Of a DNA stretch of 64,000 nt, positions 1-8,142 are shown piece after piece; within the stretch, counting starts at the first letter, position 1; every line of letters begins with the position of its first letter. Source of the DNA: Candidatus Saccharimonadota bacterium (GTDB lineage: Bacteria; Patescibacteriota; Saccharimonadia; Saccharimonadales; Saccharimonadaceae); assembly GCA_030445265.1 (NCBI GenBank), contig JAUCSC010000001.1:62001-126000 (forward strand), written 5' to 3'. A program made the position numbers and the translations under genes. Below the pieces are notes generated by a model, which saw nothing but the letters and a program-made list of their open reading frames with translations, did not search any database and was not told where the DNA came from.

Positions 1-917
1 AAGCGCTCAGTGGCGGCGTCGATGCGGCAACGTATCTTGTGAGCCTGCCGAAAGAGCAAGTCATTATCAAGCTGAGCTATATCGGCGTCGATGCCGAAGC
101 AGAAGCGATTGAAGCGTGGCGAAAGCGTCACGTGCGGGTGCCGCGCATGATTAAGACCGGTGTCGTGCCATCAACGCGTAACGACAAATACCCTGTCAAA
201 TATCTGGTGCAACAGGCGCTTCTGGATGATACGGGGCGTTTGATTGAAACCTGTGCAACGTATCTGACACGGGCACCACATAAGGCGCGCAAGATTGGTG
301 TCCTGCTAGGCCGTGAACTAGATAAGCTACATAGTTGTGTCAGCGACCGTCGGTTTGGAGACTTCAACGATACCCGAAGGCGCCCGACGGCCTATGACAC
401 CTGGAACGACTATGTCTATACGGCAATAAAAAAACAAAAGGATTATCTCGTCAGCATAGGAGTGAGCCGCGAGGACCTTCGGGCAGTTCTGCGCTTTGTG
501 AAGTCCTACGATTTTGTCAGAAAAGGTCGGTATTTGCATGGTGATTTCAGTATCCGCAACGTTGCGGTCAAATCCTATGATCCCCTCAAGATCAGTGTCT
601 TTGACCCGAATCCGATCATCGGTGATCCCACGTGGGACGTCTCATTTATATGGAATAATTATCAGTTTGAAAAACGCCGCATTGCCGTTGATAAATCACA
701 GCATGATTTATTTGTTCGTAATCAGCAACTATGGATTGGCTTTAAGCAGGGGTACAACCGCACCATTGATGAAGGCAGCCTAGCCGTATCAAGTGTGATA
801 CAGGCAATCTATCAGGCCCAGTACACCGAAGGCATTAAAGATGCTATCGGCGCCAAAGTGCGTAAAGAGTATATCAAAGACCGCATTGCCTTTTTGCTTG
901 AGCAAGCTGAAATATAA
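1..917 (+). CDS. APH-family (kinase-fold) phosphotransferase, 5' truncated
   Basis: Small-molecule phosphotransferase of the aminoglycoside/choline-kinase superfamily; the substrate cannot be told. The frame is open to the left edge of the window, so the real start lies outside. The GTG at 39 is internal: residues before it (LSGGVDAATYLV) look like the glycine-rich nucleotide-binding hairpin of the N-lobe, and VIIKLS supplies the ATP-binding lysine. HGDFSIRNV (around residues 168-176 counted from the GTG) is the HGDxxxxN catalytic loop, and the following VFDPNP / GDPTWDV segment carries the metal-binding Asp. It converges on the mechanosensitive-channel-like gene across a shared terminator. 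The fold is firm; the function is open. Confidence 0.75.
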   Translation, partial: ALSGGVDAATYLVSLPKEQVIIKLSYIGVDAEAEAIEAWRKRHVRVPRMIKTGVVPSTRNDKYPVKYLVQQALLDDTGRLIETCATYLTRAPHKARKIGVLLGRELDKLHSCVSDRRFGDFNDTRRRPTAYDTWNDYVYTAIKKQKDYLVSIGVSREDLRAVLRFVKSYDFVRKGRYLHGDFSIRNVAVKSYDPLKISVFDPNPIIGDPTWDVSFIWNNYQFEKRRIAVDKSQHDLFVRNQQLWIGFKQGYNRTIDEGSLAVSSVIQAIYQAQYTEGIKDAIGAKVRKEYIKDRIAFLLEQAEI

Positions 918-947
918 AAGCTCCCCAGCTGAGGCTGAGGAGCTTTT
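916..947. terminator. bidirectional intrinsic terminator
   Basis: A 9-bp stem AAAAGCTCC / GGAGCTTTT closes a 14-nt loop between two convergent genes. A-rich and T-rich arms on either side let it work in both directions. It overlaps the stop codon of the plus-strand kinase-fold gene. Confidence 0.85.
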
Positions 948-961
948 GATGGAACTGTTCG

Positions 962-1690
962 TTAGCGTCGGACTGAACGGCGAGCGTTATCGGCAGCCGT
1001 CGTAACTTGTTCCTTAACGCTGTCTTGCCGACTGCGGGCTGCATCCGCGGCCTGATCGAGCAAGCCTTTTGCTGCATCGCGTCCACCAAGACCAAACGCC
1101 AGGGCAAGACCAAGCGCGGCCGAGCCGACGATGGCAGTAAAGAGGATATTAACGATATCGGTGGCCACTTCGAGCTCATTTAAGATCATGAAGATAGCCA
1201 GGCTCATAACGATCACAGGGATACCAGTAGTGACGATTTTCGCCAGGCCACTGCGGCCCATCACTCGCTGCACGAAGCGGGCGCTTCCCGCTGAAATCGC
1301 ACTCGCAACCAAGAAGATGGCGACCGCTGCAATGATGTGAGGTACGTAACCGTAGAGGCCATTCAAGAGGTTGTTGAGCAGTGGCAAGTTCAAGGCGGCG
1401 ACAGCTAGGCTAATGGCGCCGATGAACACCAGCCAGAATACGACACGCCCGGTGAAGCGCGACGGGCTGTCGACCACTCGCGACACGACCGTACCAGCTG
1501 GCGATGAATTGATGGCGCGGTCAAAGCGGAGTCCCCGCAGTCCCCGTCGGGTCAAGCGGTCCAGTCCCATAGCGATAAAGTAGCCGATCAATAGTATCAG
1601 CAGGGCAGCAATTAAGTTTGGTAAAAATGCAATGATGTTGCCAAGGACGTCTTCAAACTCCTGACGTAGGTCGATGCCATTTCCGTTCAT
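962..1690 (-). CDS. MscS-like membrane protein (conserved TM-helix repeats)
   Basis: A 242-residue integral membrane protein. Hydrophobic helices lie at about 20-42, 85-105, 120-140, 155-175 and 180-200. The last one, TAIVGSAALGLALAFGLGG, is the Gly/Ala-rich pore-lining pattern of MscS TM3. The soluble beta domain that follows TM3 in MscS is missing; instead a short charged amphipathic tail (AADAARSRQDSVKEQV) ends the protein, as in short 'conserved TM helix' relatives. The start was moved to the ATG at 1690 because AAAGGAG lies 5 nt upstream of it; the longer frame from 1717 has no such site. The likely role is an osmotic-stress channel or channel-like protein; gating is unproven. Confidence 0.75.
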   Translation of the reverse strand: MNGNGIDLRQEFEDVLGNIIAFLPNLIAALLILLIGYFIAMGLDRLTRRGLRGLRFDRAINSSPAGTVVSRVVDSPSRFTGRVVFWLVFIGAISLAVAALNLPLLNNLLNGLYGYVPHIIAAVAIFLVASAISAGSARFVQRVMGRSGLAKIVTTGIPVIVMSLAIFMILNELEVATDIVNILFTAIVGSAALGLALAFGLGGRDAAKGLLDQAADAARSRQDSVKEQVTTAADNARRSVRR

Positions 1691-1748
1691 AGAAACTCCT
1701 TTATTAAATGGTTGCATCCTCAGGATAACCAGATTTTATATGGGTGAA

Positions 1749-1764
1749 TGTGAAAATAGTTACA
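1749..1764 (+). promoter_or_regulatory. CRP/FNR-type operator (TGTGA-N6-TTACA)
   Basis: TGTGAAAATAGTTACA matches 9 of 10 conserved positions of TGTGA-N6-TCACA. Its centre (1756.5) is 30.5 bp before a -10-like CATACT at 1787-1792, the class II activator position for the sensor-kinase operon. The Crp/Fnr regulator encoded at 6469-7134 is the natural candidate protein. Confidence 0.6.
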
Positions 1765-1800
1765 AATGCTAGGGAATGTGTCGTGGCATACTAAGTAGCA

Positions 1801-4461
1801 ATGGTAAAATTTACGGGAGGCCAATCGGTGCCCTATAATAAGCAAGCAGTAACGAGGAGAGCTAGCGTGGCCGATACGAGAGACTTGGATTATGAGCGCC
1901 TATTCATGGCAACGCCGGGCAACTACGTCATTATCGGTGCCGATGTGCCGACATTTACTATTCTAGCCGCAAGCGACGGTTACTTGAAGGTAACGGGTAA
2001 AGAACGGGCGGAGATTATCGGAAAGCCAATGTTTGAAGTCTTCCCCGACACGTCACCACGTGCCCAGAAGACGGGCAAGGGCGAAGTTCAGCTTTCATTT
2101 GAGCGGTGTATTGAATCAAAGCAGTTAGAGCACACCGGCGTCATCCGCTATGATATCCTTTCGCCTGGTGGCAAACTGTCCGTGCGCTACTGGCAAGCCA
2201 CCCATTATCCGATTATCAATGACGGCACCGTGACAGCGATCATGCAGTCGACTGATGATATTACAGAAGATATCTTTGCTCAAGACCGCTTGCAACTGGC
2301 CGAATTGCAACTTGATCAAGTCCTGGCCGATGGTTTAATCGGGTCATATATCTGGGATATCCAGAAAGATGCAGTCGTTGCCGACAAAGGACTGGCATAT
2401 ATGTTCGGGATCGAAGAATCGGTGGCTCGGGAAGGACTGCCGCTTAAAACCTTTACGGATGCTATTTATCATGACGATCGCAAACGCGTCGAGCAATCCA
2501 TCGCCGACAGTATCAAGGGCAATGGCCGTTTTATGCGCGAATACCGTACGACGAACGCCAAAGGCCAAGTCCGTTGGGTGATTGCTCGAGGGCGGGTCGA
2601 TTACGATGCAAACAAACGGCCACTTCGACTAGCCGGCTTACTCATAGATATCACTGAGAGAAAAGAAAGTGAAGCGGCGCTGGTACGCAGCGAGGAGCGG
2701 CTACGCTTTATGGCCGACGCTATGCCGCAGCTCGTCTGGATTGCGCTTGGCGATGGGACGATTGAGTATTACAATCACCGTTGGTTTGAATTTACCGGTG
2801 TTGACATGATGGACCGAGCCGCGACCTCTAAAGCGCAGATAATTCATCCTGATGACCGTCCTGAAGTAGAGCGGAGCTGGAAAAAAGCGCTTAACAGCAG
2901 CGAGCCGTATGAATATGAGTATCGTATCAAAAATCACAAGACCAACTCGTACTATTGGTTCGTCGCCCGCGCCGAACCGTACAAAGATGCGAATGGTAAC
3001 GTCATTCGCTGGTATGGAACCAGTACAAATATCGACGAACAAAAACGAACGACGCAGATCCAAACGTTTCTAGCCAAAGCATCAAAAGAACTTTCGTCCT
3101 CGCTGGAGTATAAAAAAACCGTCGATAGTGTCGGCAAATTGGTGGTGCCGGAACTAGCTGATTGGTATACGCTTAACCTGTACGATGAAGCGAAAGGCTG
3201 GGAAGAAATAAGTGTTGTCCATAAGGATGCGAAAAAACTTTCGTATGCCAAGAAATATCGCTCGCTTAACCCGACACATATCGATGCGCCGACTGGTCTT
3301 GGCAAAGTGGTCCGGACTGGAGAACCGGAGTTTTATCCCCGTATCGACCCCGATGAGTATAAAGGATTAATTTCCGACGATGCCTATCAGCTGCTCAAGA
3401 CGCTCAATATCCGTTCGTTTATCATAGCGCCGATTACGATCGGCAGTAAACCAGTTGGTGGTATCACGTTCGTGTCGTCTGATTCTGGTCGTTACTATAC
3501 CGATAGGGACTTTGAAATGGCTCAAGAGTTAGCTCGGCGCATCTCACTGACAATGACCAATACGACATTATTTGAAGCTTCGCAGGAAGAGGTCAAACAA
3601 CGCCGTCAGCTTGAAAAAGAGCTGCGTAAAGCGACTCGTGAGCTGGAAGCTCGCGTCAAAGAACGCACTAAGCAGTTACAGGAGACGAACCAAGGCCTGT
3701 ACGAGGAAATTGCTCGACGCCAAGAAATTGAAGATGAGCTTCAAACCTATAGCAAGAGCTTACAGCTGAGTAATCAGGAGTTGCAAGACTTTGCCTATGT
3801 TGCGTCACACGATCTTCAGGAGCCACTGCGCAAGATTCAAGCTTTTGGTAACTTGCTTGAGTCAGAGTATGCTCGGGAACTCGGCGACGGTGCCGATTAT
3901 CTCCACCGTATGCATAATGCCGCCTCGCGGATGAGCGTGCTCATCCAGGATCTCCTGGCATTTTCACGCGTGACGACAAAAGCAAAGGATAGCGAATGGG
4001 TCGATATGAACCGTATTGTCAAAGAAGTGCTCGGTGACCTCGAGATGCGAATCGAAGAAACCGATACAAAGGTGACTGTCACTAAGTTGCCGAAACTCTT
4101 ATCTGACCCAACGCATATGCGCCAATTGATGCAGAACCTTATCAGTAATGCGATCAAATTCCGCACGCCCGACCAGGCTCCCGTCATTAAGATATCGGCA
4201 AAACATGACACCCAGGCACATACCTATACGTTCTTTGTGCAGGATAATGGCATCGGCTTCGATATTAAATATCTGGATCGAATCTTCTCCGTCTTTCAGC
4301 GGCTCCACGGTCGAGACGCCTACGAAGGAACTGGTATTGGTCTCGCCGTGTGTCGAAAGATCGTTGAACGGTATGGTGGTACAATAACAGCTGATAGTAA
4401 ACCGGGCCATGGAGCGACCTTCATTGTCACACTACCTGATAATAAGGAGAAAAAAGCATGA
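1801..4461 (+). CDS. multi-PAS/GAF sensor histidine kinase
   Basis: Soluble sensor kinase of 886 residues with no membrane helix. In order: a PAS domain (about 30-150), a second PAS (about 170-290), a third PAS (about 298-415, YWFVARAEPY...IRWYGTSTNI), a GAF domain (about 425-590), a coiled coil (about 595-660), HisKA with the phospho-acceptor His in VASHDLQEPLRKI, and HATPase with N box LMQNLISNAIKF and G boxes DNGIGF and GTGIGLAV. Two starts compete. The ATG at 1801 sits 8 nt after the CATACT -10, which would give a leaderless mRNA. A GTG at 1867 has GAGGAG upstream and a TATAAT at 1834-1839, and would drop 22 non-domain residues. ATGA couples it to the next gene. Confidence 0.93.
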   Translation: MVKFTGGQSVPYNKQAVTRRASVADTRDLDYERLFMATPGNYVIIGADVPTFTILAASDGYLKVTGKERAEIIGKPMFEVFPDTSPRAQKTGKGEVQLSFERCIESKQLEHTGVIRYDILSPGGKLSVRYWQATHYPIINDGTVTAIMQSTDDITEDIFAQDRLQLAELQLDQVLADGLIGSYIWDIQKDAVVADKGLAYMFGIEESVAREGLPLKTFTDAIYHDDRKRVEQSIADSIKGNGRFMREYRTTNAKGQVRWVIARGRVDYDANKRPLRLAGLLIDITERKESEAALVRSEERLRFMADAMPQLVWIALGDGTIEYYNHRWFEFTGVDMMDRAATSKAQIIHPDDRPEVERSWKKALNSSEPYEYEYRIKNHKTNSYYWFVARAEPYKDANGNVIRWYGTSTNIDEQKRTTQIQTFLAKASKELSSSLEYKKTVDSVGKLVVPELADWYTLNLYDEAKGWEEISVVHKDAKKLSYAKKYRSLNPTHIDAPTGLGKVVRTGEPEFYPRIDPDEYKGLISDDAYQLLKTLNIRSFIIAPITIGSKPVGGITFVSSDSGRYYTDRDFEMAQELARRISLTMTNTTLFEASQEEVKQRRQLEKELRKATRELEARVKERTKQLQETNQGLYEEIARRQEIEDELQTYSKSLQLSNQELQDFAYVASHDLQEPLRKIQAFGNLLESEYARELGDGADYLHRMHNAASRMSVLIQDLLAFSRVTTKAKDSEWVDMNRIVKEVLGDLEMRIEETDTKVTVTKLPKLLSDPTHMRQLMQNLISNAIKFRTPDQAPVIKISAKHDTQAHTYTFFVQDNGIGFDIKYLDRIFSVFQRLHGRDAYEGTGIGLAVCRKIVERYGGTITADSKPGHGATFIVTLPDNKEKKA

Positions 4462-4919
4462 GTGAAATCAAAGACCCGATCGTAATATTAATGGCCGATG
4501 ACGATGATGACGATTACGTGCTGACCGAAAAAGCACTCCGTGAGAGCAAGCTACTCAACACACTGATTCGTGTGCAAGACGGCGAAGAGCTGCTTGATTA
4601 TCTAAATGCTGAGGGCAGCTATGCTGGCCAACAGACGCTCCGGCCAGGCGTCATTTTGCTTGACCTCAACATGCCGCGCAAGGATGGCCGAGAAGCCCTC
4701 AAAGATATTAAGTCAAACGAAAATTTACGAGACATTCCGGTAGTGGTATTTACGACCTCGAAAGCCGAAGAGGATATTTACCGCTCTTATAAATTAGGTG
4801 TCAATTCCTTTATTACCAAGCCAGTGACTTTTGACAACTTGATAACCGTCATGCAAGCGCTCGGTAAGTACTGGTTTGAGATTGTTGAACTACCAAAAAA
4901 CCATGATGAAAGCAGCTAG
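4458..4919 (+). CDS. single-domain response regulator (Rcp1-like)
   Basis: A stand-alone receiver of 153 residues that takes phosphate from a histidine kinase, presumably the upstream one, whose stop it overlaps by 4 bp. The acidic pocket is MADDDDDDYV, the phospho-acceptor Asp is in ILLDLNMPRKDG, the conserved Thr is in VVFTTSKAEED and the Lys is in FITKPVTF. The loop of extra acidic residues and the LxxLNMPxxDG pattern are those of receivers paired with phytochrome-like kinases (Rcp1 family). There is no output domain, so it passes the signal on by phosphotransfer or protein contact; the receiver-kinase encoded immediately downstream is the obvious partner. Confidence 0.92.
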   Translation: MSEIKDPIVILMADDDDDDYVLTEKALRESKLLNTLIRVQDGEELLDYLNAEGSYAGQQTLRPGVILLDLNMPRKDGREALKDIKSNENLRDIPVVVFTTSKAEEDIYRSYKLGVNSFITKPVTFDNLITVMQALGKYWFEIVELPKNHDESS

Positions 4920-6018
4920 CAGGAAGATCCGCGTTTTACTCGTCGATGATGACGAAGATGACTACTTGATTATCAGGCAGATTTTTTCCAAGATTCCGGA
5001 GGCTCCCTTTTCACTTGAATGGTCTGATGATTACGATAAAGCTTGGCGCCTTATCGGGCAAAGGAAGCACCACCTGTATTTAATTGATTATCGACTGGGT
5101 GAAAAAAGCGGCATGGATCTCATGCGGGGCATGCTGCCGCAGGCACGACCCGAGCCGTTCATTATTCTGACGGGCGCAGGTGACCGCGATCTTGAACGAC
5201 AGGCCATGCGTGAAGGAGCATCTGATTATCTGGTCAAAGGATCGTTTGGCCCTGAGCTTCTATCGCGAACGCTCCAGTATGCAATCGGTCGTAAAAATGC
5301 CGAACAGCAGCGCGTCCAGTATTTAATCGAATTAAATCGATCAAAGGACGAGTTCATTTCAATTGCCTCCCACCAACTTCGCACACCAGCAACCGGCGTC
5401 AAGCAATATCTCGGCATGGTACTTGAGGGCTTTGTCGGCGAGGTAACTGATCGCCAGCGGGATATTATTCAAAAAGCGTATCAGAGCAACGAACGGCAAC
5501 TTCGCATCGTCGCTGATCTTTTAAAAGTTGCTCAAGTCGACGCGGGTAAAATACGCCTTCATAAACAAAAAGTGAGCGTCGGCGAAATGCTCGGTGATAT
5601 TATTGGCGAACAGGCTGACACGTACCGAATGCGTCAGCAGTCAATTCGCTTTACGTCACCATCGAAAGCTACCACAGCCCATATCGATGTCGATGCCGTC
5701 CGTATGGTGCTCGAGAATATTATCGATAACGCCAGTAAATATTCATCCGAAGGAACCACTGTCAACGTCGCCGTAAAGGAGGATGATCATAGTTTTGAAA
5801 TCACGGTCGCCGATCAAGGTGTCGGTATCGCGGACGACGAACACGCCAAGGTTTTTGAAAAGTTCTCCCGGATTGAAAATCCCCTCTCAACCAAAGTAGG
5901 GGGAACGGGACTTGGGCTGTACTGGGCAAAGAAAATCGTCGATCTGCATGGCGGCAGCGTCCGCTTCACTTCAGAACCGGGCGATGGTACCACGTTCTAT
6001 ATCACGCTGCCAAAATAA
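4903..6018 (+). CDS. receiver-histidine kinase hybrid (REC-HisKA-HATPase)
   Basis: An N-terminal receiver (VLLVDDDEDDY, Asp in LYLIDYRLGEKSG, Lys in SDYLVKGSFG) is followed by HisKA (SIASHQLRTPATGVKQYL, His is the acceptor) and HATPase (VLENIIDNASKYSS, DQGVGI, GGTGLGLYWAKKIV). Input through phosphorylation of the receiver would set the activity of the kinase, making this the second tier of a phosphorelay. It overlaps the preceding receiver gene; the adjacent ATGs at 4903 and 4906 are the likely starts, because the 4876 codon would only add residues that are read from the previous gene's end. No membrane segment is seen. It closes the three-gene operon. Confidence 0.9.
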   Translation: MMKAASRKIRVLLVDDDEDDYLIIRQIFSKIPEAPFSLEWSDDYDKAWRLIGQRKHHLYLIDYRLGEKSGMDLMRGMLPQARPEPFIILTGAGDRDLERQAMREGASDYLVKGSFGPELLSRTLQYAIGRKNAEQQRVQYLIELNRSKDEFISIASHQLRTPATGVKQYLGMVLEGFVGEVTDRQRDIIQKAYQSNERQLRIVADLLKVAQVDAGKIRLHKQKVSVGEMLGDIIGEQADTYRMRQQSIRFTSPSKATTAHIDVDAVRMVLENIIDNASKYSSEGTTVNVAVKEDDHSFEITVADQGVGIADDEHAKVFEKFSRIENPLSTKVGGTGLGLYWAKKIVDLHGGSVRFTSEPGDGTTFYITLPK

Positions 6019-6022
6019 AAGG

Positions 6023-6038
6023 TGTGAAATAAATCACA
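6023..6038 (+). promoter_or_regulatory. perfect CRP-type operator
   Basis: TGTGAAATAAATCACA is a perfect TGTGA-N6-TCACA inverted repeat. Its centre, 6030.5, lies 30.5 bp before TATTAT (6061-6066), the -10 box of the receiver gene that starts at 6096. This is the class II activation geometry. Confidence 0.75.
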
Positions 6039-6095
6039 TGAATATGTCGTGACTCCGTCGTATTATTGGTTAAGAAGAAGGGACATAGAGACAAT

Positions 6096-6482
6096 ATGGC
6101 TGAAAAAAGCGCGCAGACTATTTTTATTGTTGAAGATGATCAGGACTTGAACGGAGCCTACCATATGATCTTAGAGTCAAGTGGCTATGATGTCACCGTT
6201 GCCTTTAATGGCAAGGAGGCCCTGGAGAAATTATCATCGATGGTGGAGCCGCCCCGAATTATTTTTCTTGATTTACGCATGCCAGTACTCGACGGTATCG
6301 GCTTTCTGAAGGAATATAACGCCCCTGCGCACCCCGAGACAACCGTTGTTGTCTTTAGTAACTACGATGCTCAAAAAGAAGTTGATGAAGCCTACGAGCT
6401 CGGCGCAAGCCGCTACGTGTTAAAAGCACGGGCAACGCCCAACGAATTGGTACGAATTGTTCGTGACATTATGTCAGATTAA
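6096..6482 (+). CDS. single-domain response regulator
   Basis: A receiver-only protein of 128 residues: IFIVEDDQDL acidic pocket, phospho-Asp in IIFLDLRMPVLDG, Ser in VVVFSNYDAQ and Lys in SRYVLKARATP. It has its own promoter under the perfect CRP-type operator at 6023. The ATG at 6096 was chosen because AAGAAGGGA precedes it and the receiver fold begins at once; the TTG at 6066 would lie inside the promoter. It converges with the Crp/Fnr gene and the two overlap by 14 bp, so their transcripts are antisense at the ends. The partner kinase is likely one of the two encoded upstream. Confidence 0.9.
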   Translation: MAEKSAQTIFIVEDDQDLNGAYHMILESSGYDVTVAFNGKEALEKLSSMVEPPRIIFLDLRMPVLDGIGFLKEYNAPAHPETTVVVFSNYDAQKEVDEAYELGASRYVLKARATPNELVRIVRDIMSD

Positions 6483-7134
6483 GATTGCGGAAGCTGTCTT
6501 CGCCGATGAAGGCTTCCAGTTTCGCCTTGTTGACGAAATAGGTAGAATGTTCGTACGTGATGATGCCTTTGGTCCGAAGGATCTTTAAGTTCTTAGTGGT
6601 ACTTTCCCGGGTGAGTCCAACGAGGTTGGCAATCGTCAATTGACTCAGTTTGAGATTAACGGCATAGATACCGTTTTCTTGTTCTTCGCCGTAGCGGAAC
6701 AGCAGGTAATACAAGGTGAAGCCGATTTTCTCAACGGCACGCGACTGCTCAAGTCCAGTAATCCGAAGGAGCATCGACGTATATTGCTTGCTGATGAATG
6801 TGAGTAGCAAGCTCATCATCTGCGGATCGTTCTTGATGCAGTCTTGAAACGCTTCTTTAGGAATCGCGACTAAGCGGACGTCGGTCACTGCCTCGTAGTA
6901 GAACAGCGTGTTGGTGGTTTCGCCAAGGAGCCATGATAGGGGGAGGATATCACCTTTGGCGTAGAACGAGACAATCCGCTCTTCGCCGGTACTGGTGATC
7001 GTATATGCTCTGACGACGCCGTCGCGTACCAAATAGCCTCGACGAGGTACCTCTCCCTGGAATAGGATGTTGGCGCCTTTTCGAATGGAACGGGGGAGGC
7101 CGTGCGGTCGCAAGCGGATAAATAATTCTTCCAT
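6469..7134 (-). CDS. Crp/Fnr-family transcription factor
   Basis: A DNA-binding regulator of 221 residues. Residues about 15-125 form the cyclic-nucleotide-binding-like beta roll, about 126-150 the dimer helix, and about 160-215 the winged helix-turn-helix. The recognition segment GLTRESTTKNLKIL aligns with GCSRETVGRILKML of CRP: the Arg-Glu pair that reads TGTGA is kept, and the later Arg is Lys. The phosphate-binding cassette residues for cAMP are not recognisable (GDILPLSWLLGETTN), and there is no N-terminal Cys cluster as in FNR, so the effector is unknown. A TGTGA-type site lies just upstream of its start, suggesting autoregulation. Confidence 0.92.
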   Translation of the reverse strand: MEELFIRLRPHGLPRSIRKGANILFQGEVPRRGYLVRDGVVRAYTITSTGEERIVSFYAKGDILPLSWLLGETTNTLFYYEAVTDVRLVAIPKEAFQDCIKNDPQMMSLLLTFISKQYTSMLLRITGLEQSRAVEKIGFTLYYLLFRYGEEQENGIYAVNLKLSQLTIANLVGLTRESTTKNLKILRTKGIITYEHSTYFVNKAKLEAFIGEDSFRNLNLT

Positions 7135-7167
7135 TACCCTATAATTATACCTCTCAGACGGTAGTTA

Positions 7168-7183
7168 TGTGAAATTAATCACT
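7168..7183. promoter_or_regulatory. CRP-type operator beside the regulator gene
   Basis: TGTGAAATTAATCACT matches 9 of 10 key positions. It lies between the Crp/Fnr gene (minus strand; TATAAT at 7149-7144) and the small gene at 7261 (plus strand; CATATT at 7205, 29.5 bp from the centre). It could activate rightward and autoregulate leftward. Confidence 0.65.
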
Positions 7184-7260
7184 AATTATCAGTAACTTAG
7201 AGCACATATTTCTAAGCATGAACTTCTTATACTGAGGATACCTAAGTGGAGGGGGAATAA

Positions 7261-7437
7261 ATGAGCAAATATAGCGACGCAGATTTAAATACAAGAATTG
7301 ACTCTTTTTTAGAGGAAAAATATGATAAATATCCAGATTTACGTGAACGGCGCGTGAAACGACTCTGGCGCAAGCACGGTCTTAGCATGAAGTTTCCGCA
7401 AATTTTATTACGAGATGGATTACCGAAAGGAATATAG
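7261..7437 (+). CDS. 58-residue hypothetical protein
   Basis: A short charged protein, MSKYSDADLNTRI... ending in LRDGLPKGI, with an acidic N-terminal half and a basic middle (LRERRVKRLWRKHGL). It is soluble with no membrane helix. A strong Shine-Dalgarno stretch GTGGAGGGGG stands 5-6 nt before the ATG, which supports real translation despite the short length. The promoter is probably the CATATT box at 7205 under the CRP-type operator at 7168. It is followed after 2 nt by another tiny basic ORF and then a terminator, so the two form a small operon. No family recognised. Confidence 0.65.
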   Translation: MSKYSDADLNTRIDSFLEEKYDKYPDLRERRVKRLWRKHGLSMKFPQILLRDGLPKGI

Positions 7438-7439
7438 AA

Positions 7440-7547
7440 ATGTCACGCACGCGTAAACAACTTGCTACTATCTTCCGAAAACGCACGTTGAAACCGTACC
7501 GCCGAAACGAAGAGCGACGAGAATTACACCAGCTAGCCTCATTCTAA
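7440..7547 (+). CDS. 35-residue very basic peptide
   Basis: MSRTRKQLATIFRKRT... to LHQLASF: about a third of the residues are Arg or Lys. It begins 2 nt after the stop of the 58-residue gene, with GGAAT from that gene's last codons as the only SD-like stretch, and it is followed by a strong terminator. Such peptides often bind nucleic acid or ribosomes, but there is no direct evidence here. Being small, it may also be chance; position and operon layout favour a real gene. Confidence 0.45.
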   Translation: MSRTRKQLATIFRKRTLKPYRRNEERRELHQLASF

Positions 7548-7569
7548 AAACCTGCACCTGACTCTCCCA

Positions 7570-7605
7570 TACATCCGCTATCCTAGCGGATGTATTTTTT
7601 ATTTT
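7570..7605 (+). terminator. intrinsic terminator
   Basis: An 11-bp perfect stem TACATCCGCTA / TAGCGGATGTA with a 3-nt loop, followed by TTTTTTATTTTA. It ends the two-peptide operon. Confidence 0.9.
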
Positions 7606-7632
7606 AGTTCCTGCATCACCTAATTGCGGATT

Positions 7633-7648
7633 AGTAAAAAATATCACA
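7633..7648 (+). promoter_or_regulatory. weak CRP-type site before the 7698 gene
   Basis: AGTAAAAAATATCACA keeps the right half TCACA and three of five bases of the left half. It is listed because its centre (7640.5) is exactly 29.5 bp before the -10-like TATGCT at 7670, the spacing seen at the stronger sites in this window. Confidence 0.35.
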
Positions 7649-7697
7649 GAACAGTTACTTGATACCTTATATGCTGGGTAAAGAATAGGAGGTAGCC

Positions 7698-8078
7698 ATG
7701 ACAAAATTCTTATTAGTCGGAACAATTATATTACTCGCTCTACTGTTCGTTGGAGGAATCTTTTCGCCGAGCAGTCCGCTTATGTGGCTGGCGTCGTCAG
7801 ATCTGCTTTTTGCGTTCATCCGAGCAGCCTTAATCGCCGTATTAACGGTACTGATTGTGACTAATCCACCACGCTCAATGATGTTCCGAGTCATCATCGG
7901 TATGTTTAGTATTGTGCTCGGTGGACTGACCGTTGTGTTCGCACAGCTTTATACGATCGGAATCGTCGATGCAGTCGCATTTCTACTCGTATCACTAGCC
8001 AGCGCGGTGGAAGCGCTCGAAATGAATGTGGAAGATTTCAAACCGAAACGTGTCCGCATCCCTATTAAACAAGCATAA
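7698..8078 (+). CDS. small multi-pass membrane protein
   Basis: 126 residues with about four hydrophobic segments (4-22, 30-52, 60-82 and 85-105) and a short charged tail (VEDFKPKRVRIPIKQA). AGGAGG is placed 5-6 nt before the ATG. Family not recognised. A CRP-type half-conserved operator in the class II position suggests it belongs to the same local stress regulon as the two-component genes and the small genes beside it. It is monocistronic. Confidence 0.7.
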   Translation: MTKFLLVGTIILLALLFVGGIFSPSSPLMWLASSDLLFAFIRAALIAVLTVLIVTNPPRSMMFRVIIGMFSIVLGGLTVVFAQLYTIGIVDAVAFLLVSLASAVEALEMNVEDFKPKRVRIPIKQA

Positions 8079-8142
8079 ATTATTCCTAAGACCGATGTAA
8101 CTTTTTGTCCAGTTCCCTGGAAGAGAGACCGAGCAAATATTT

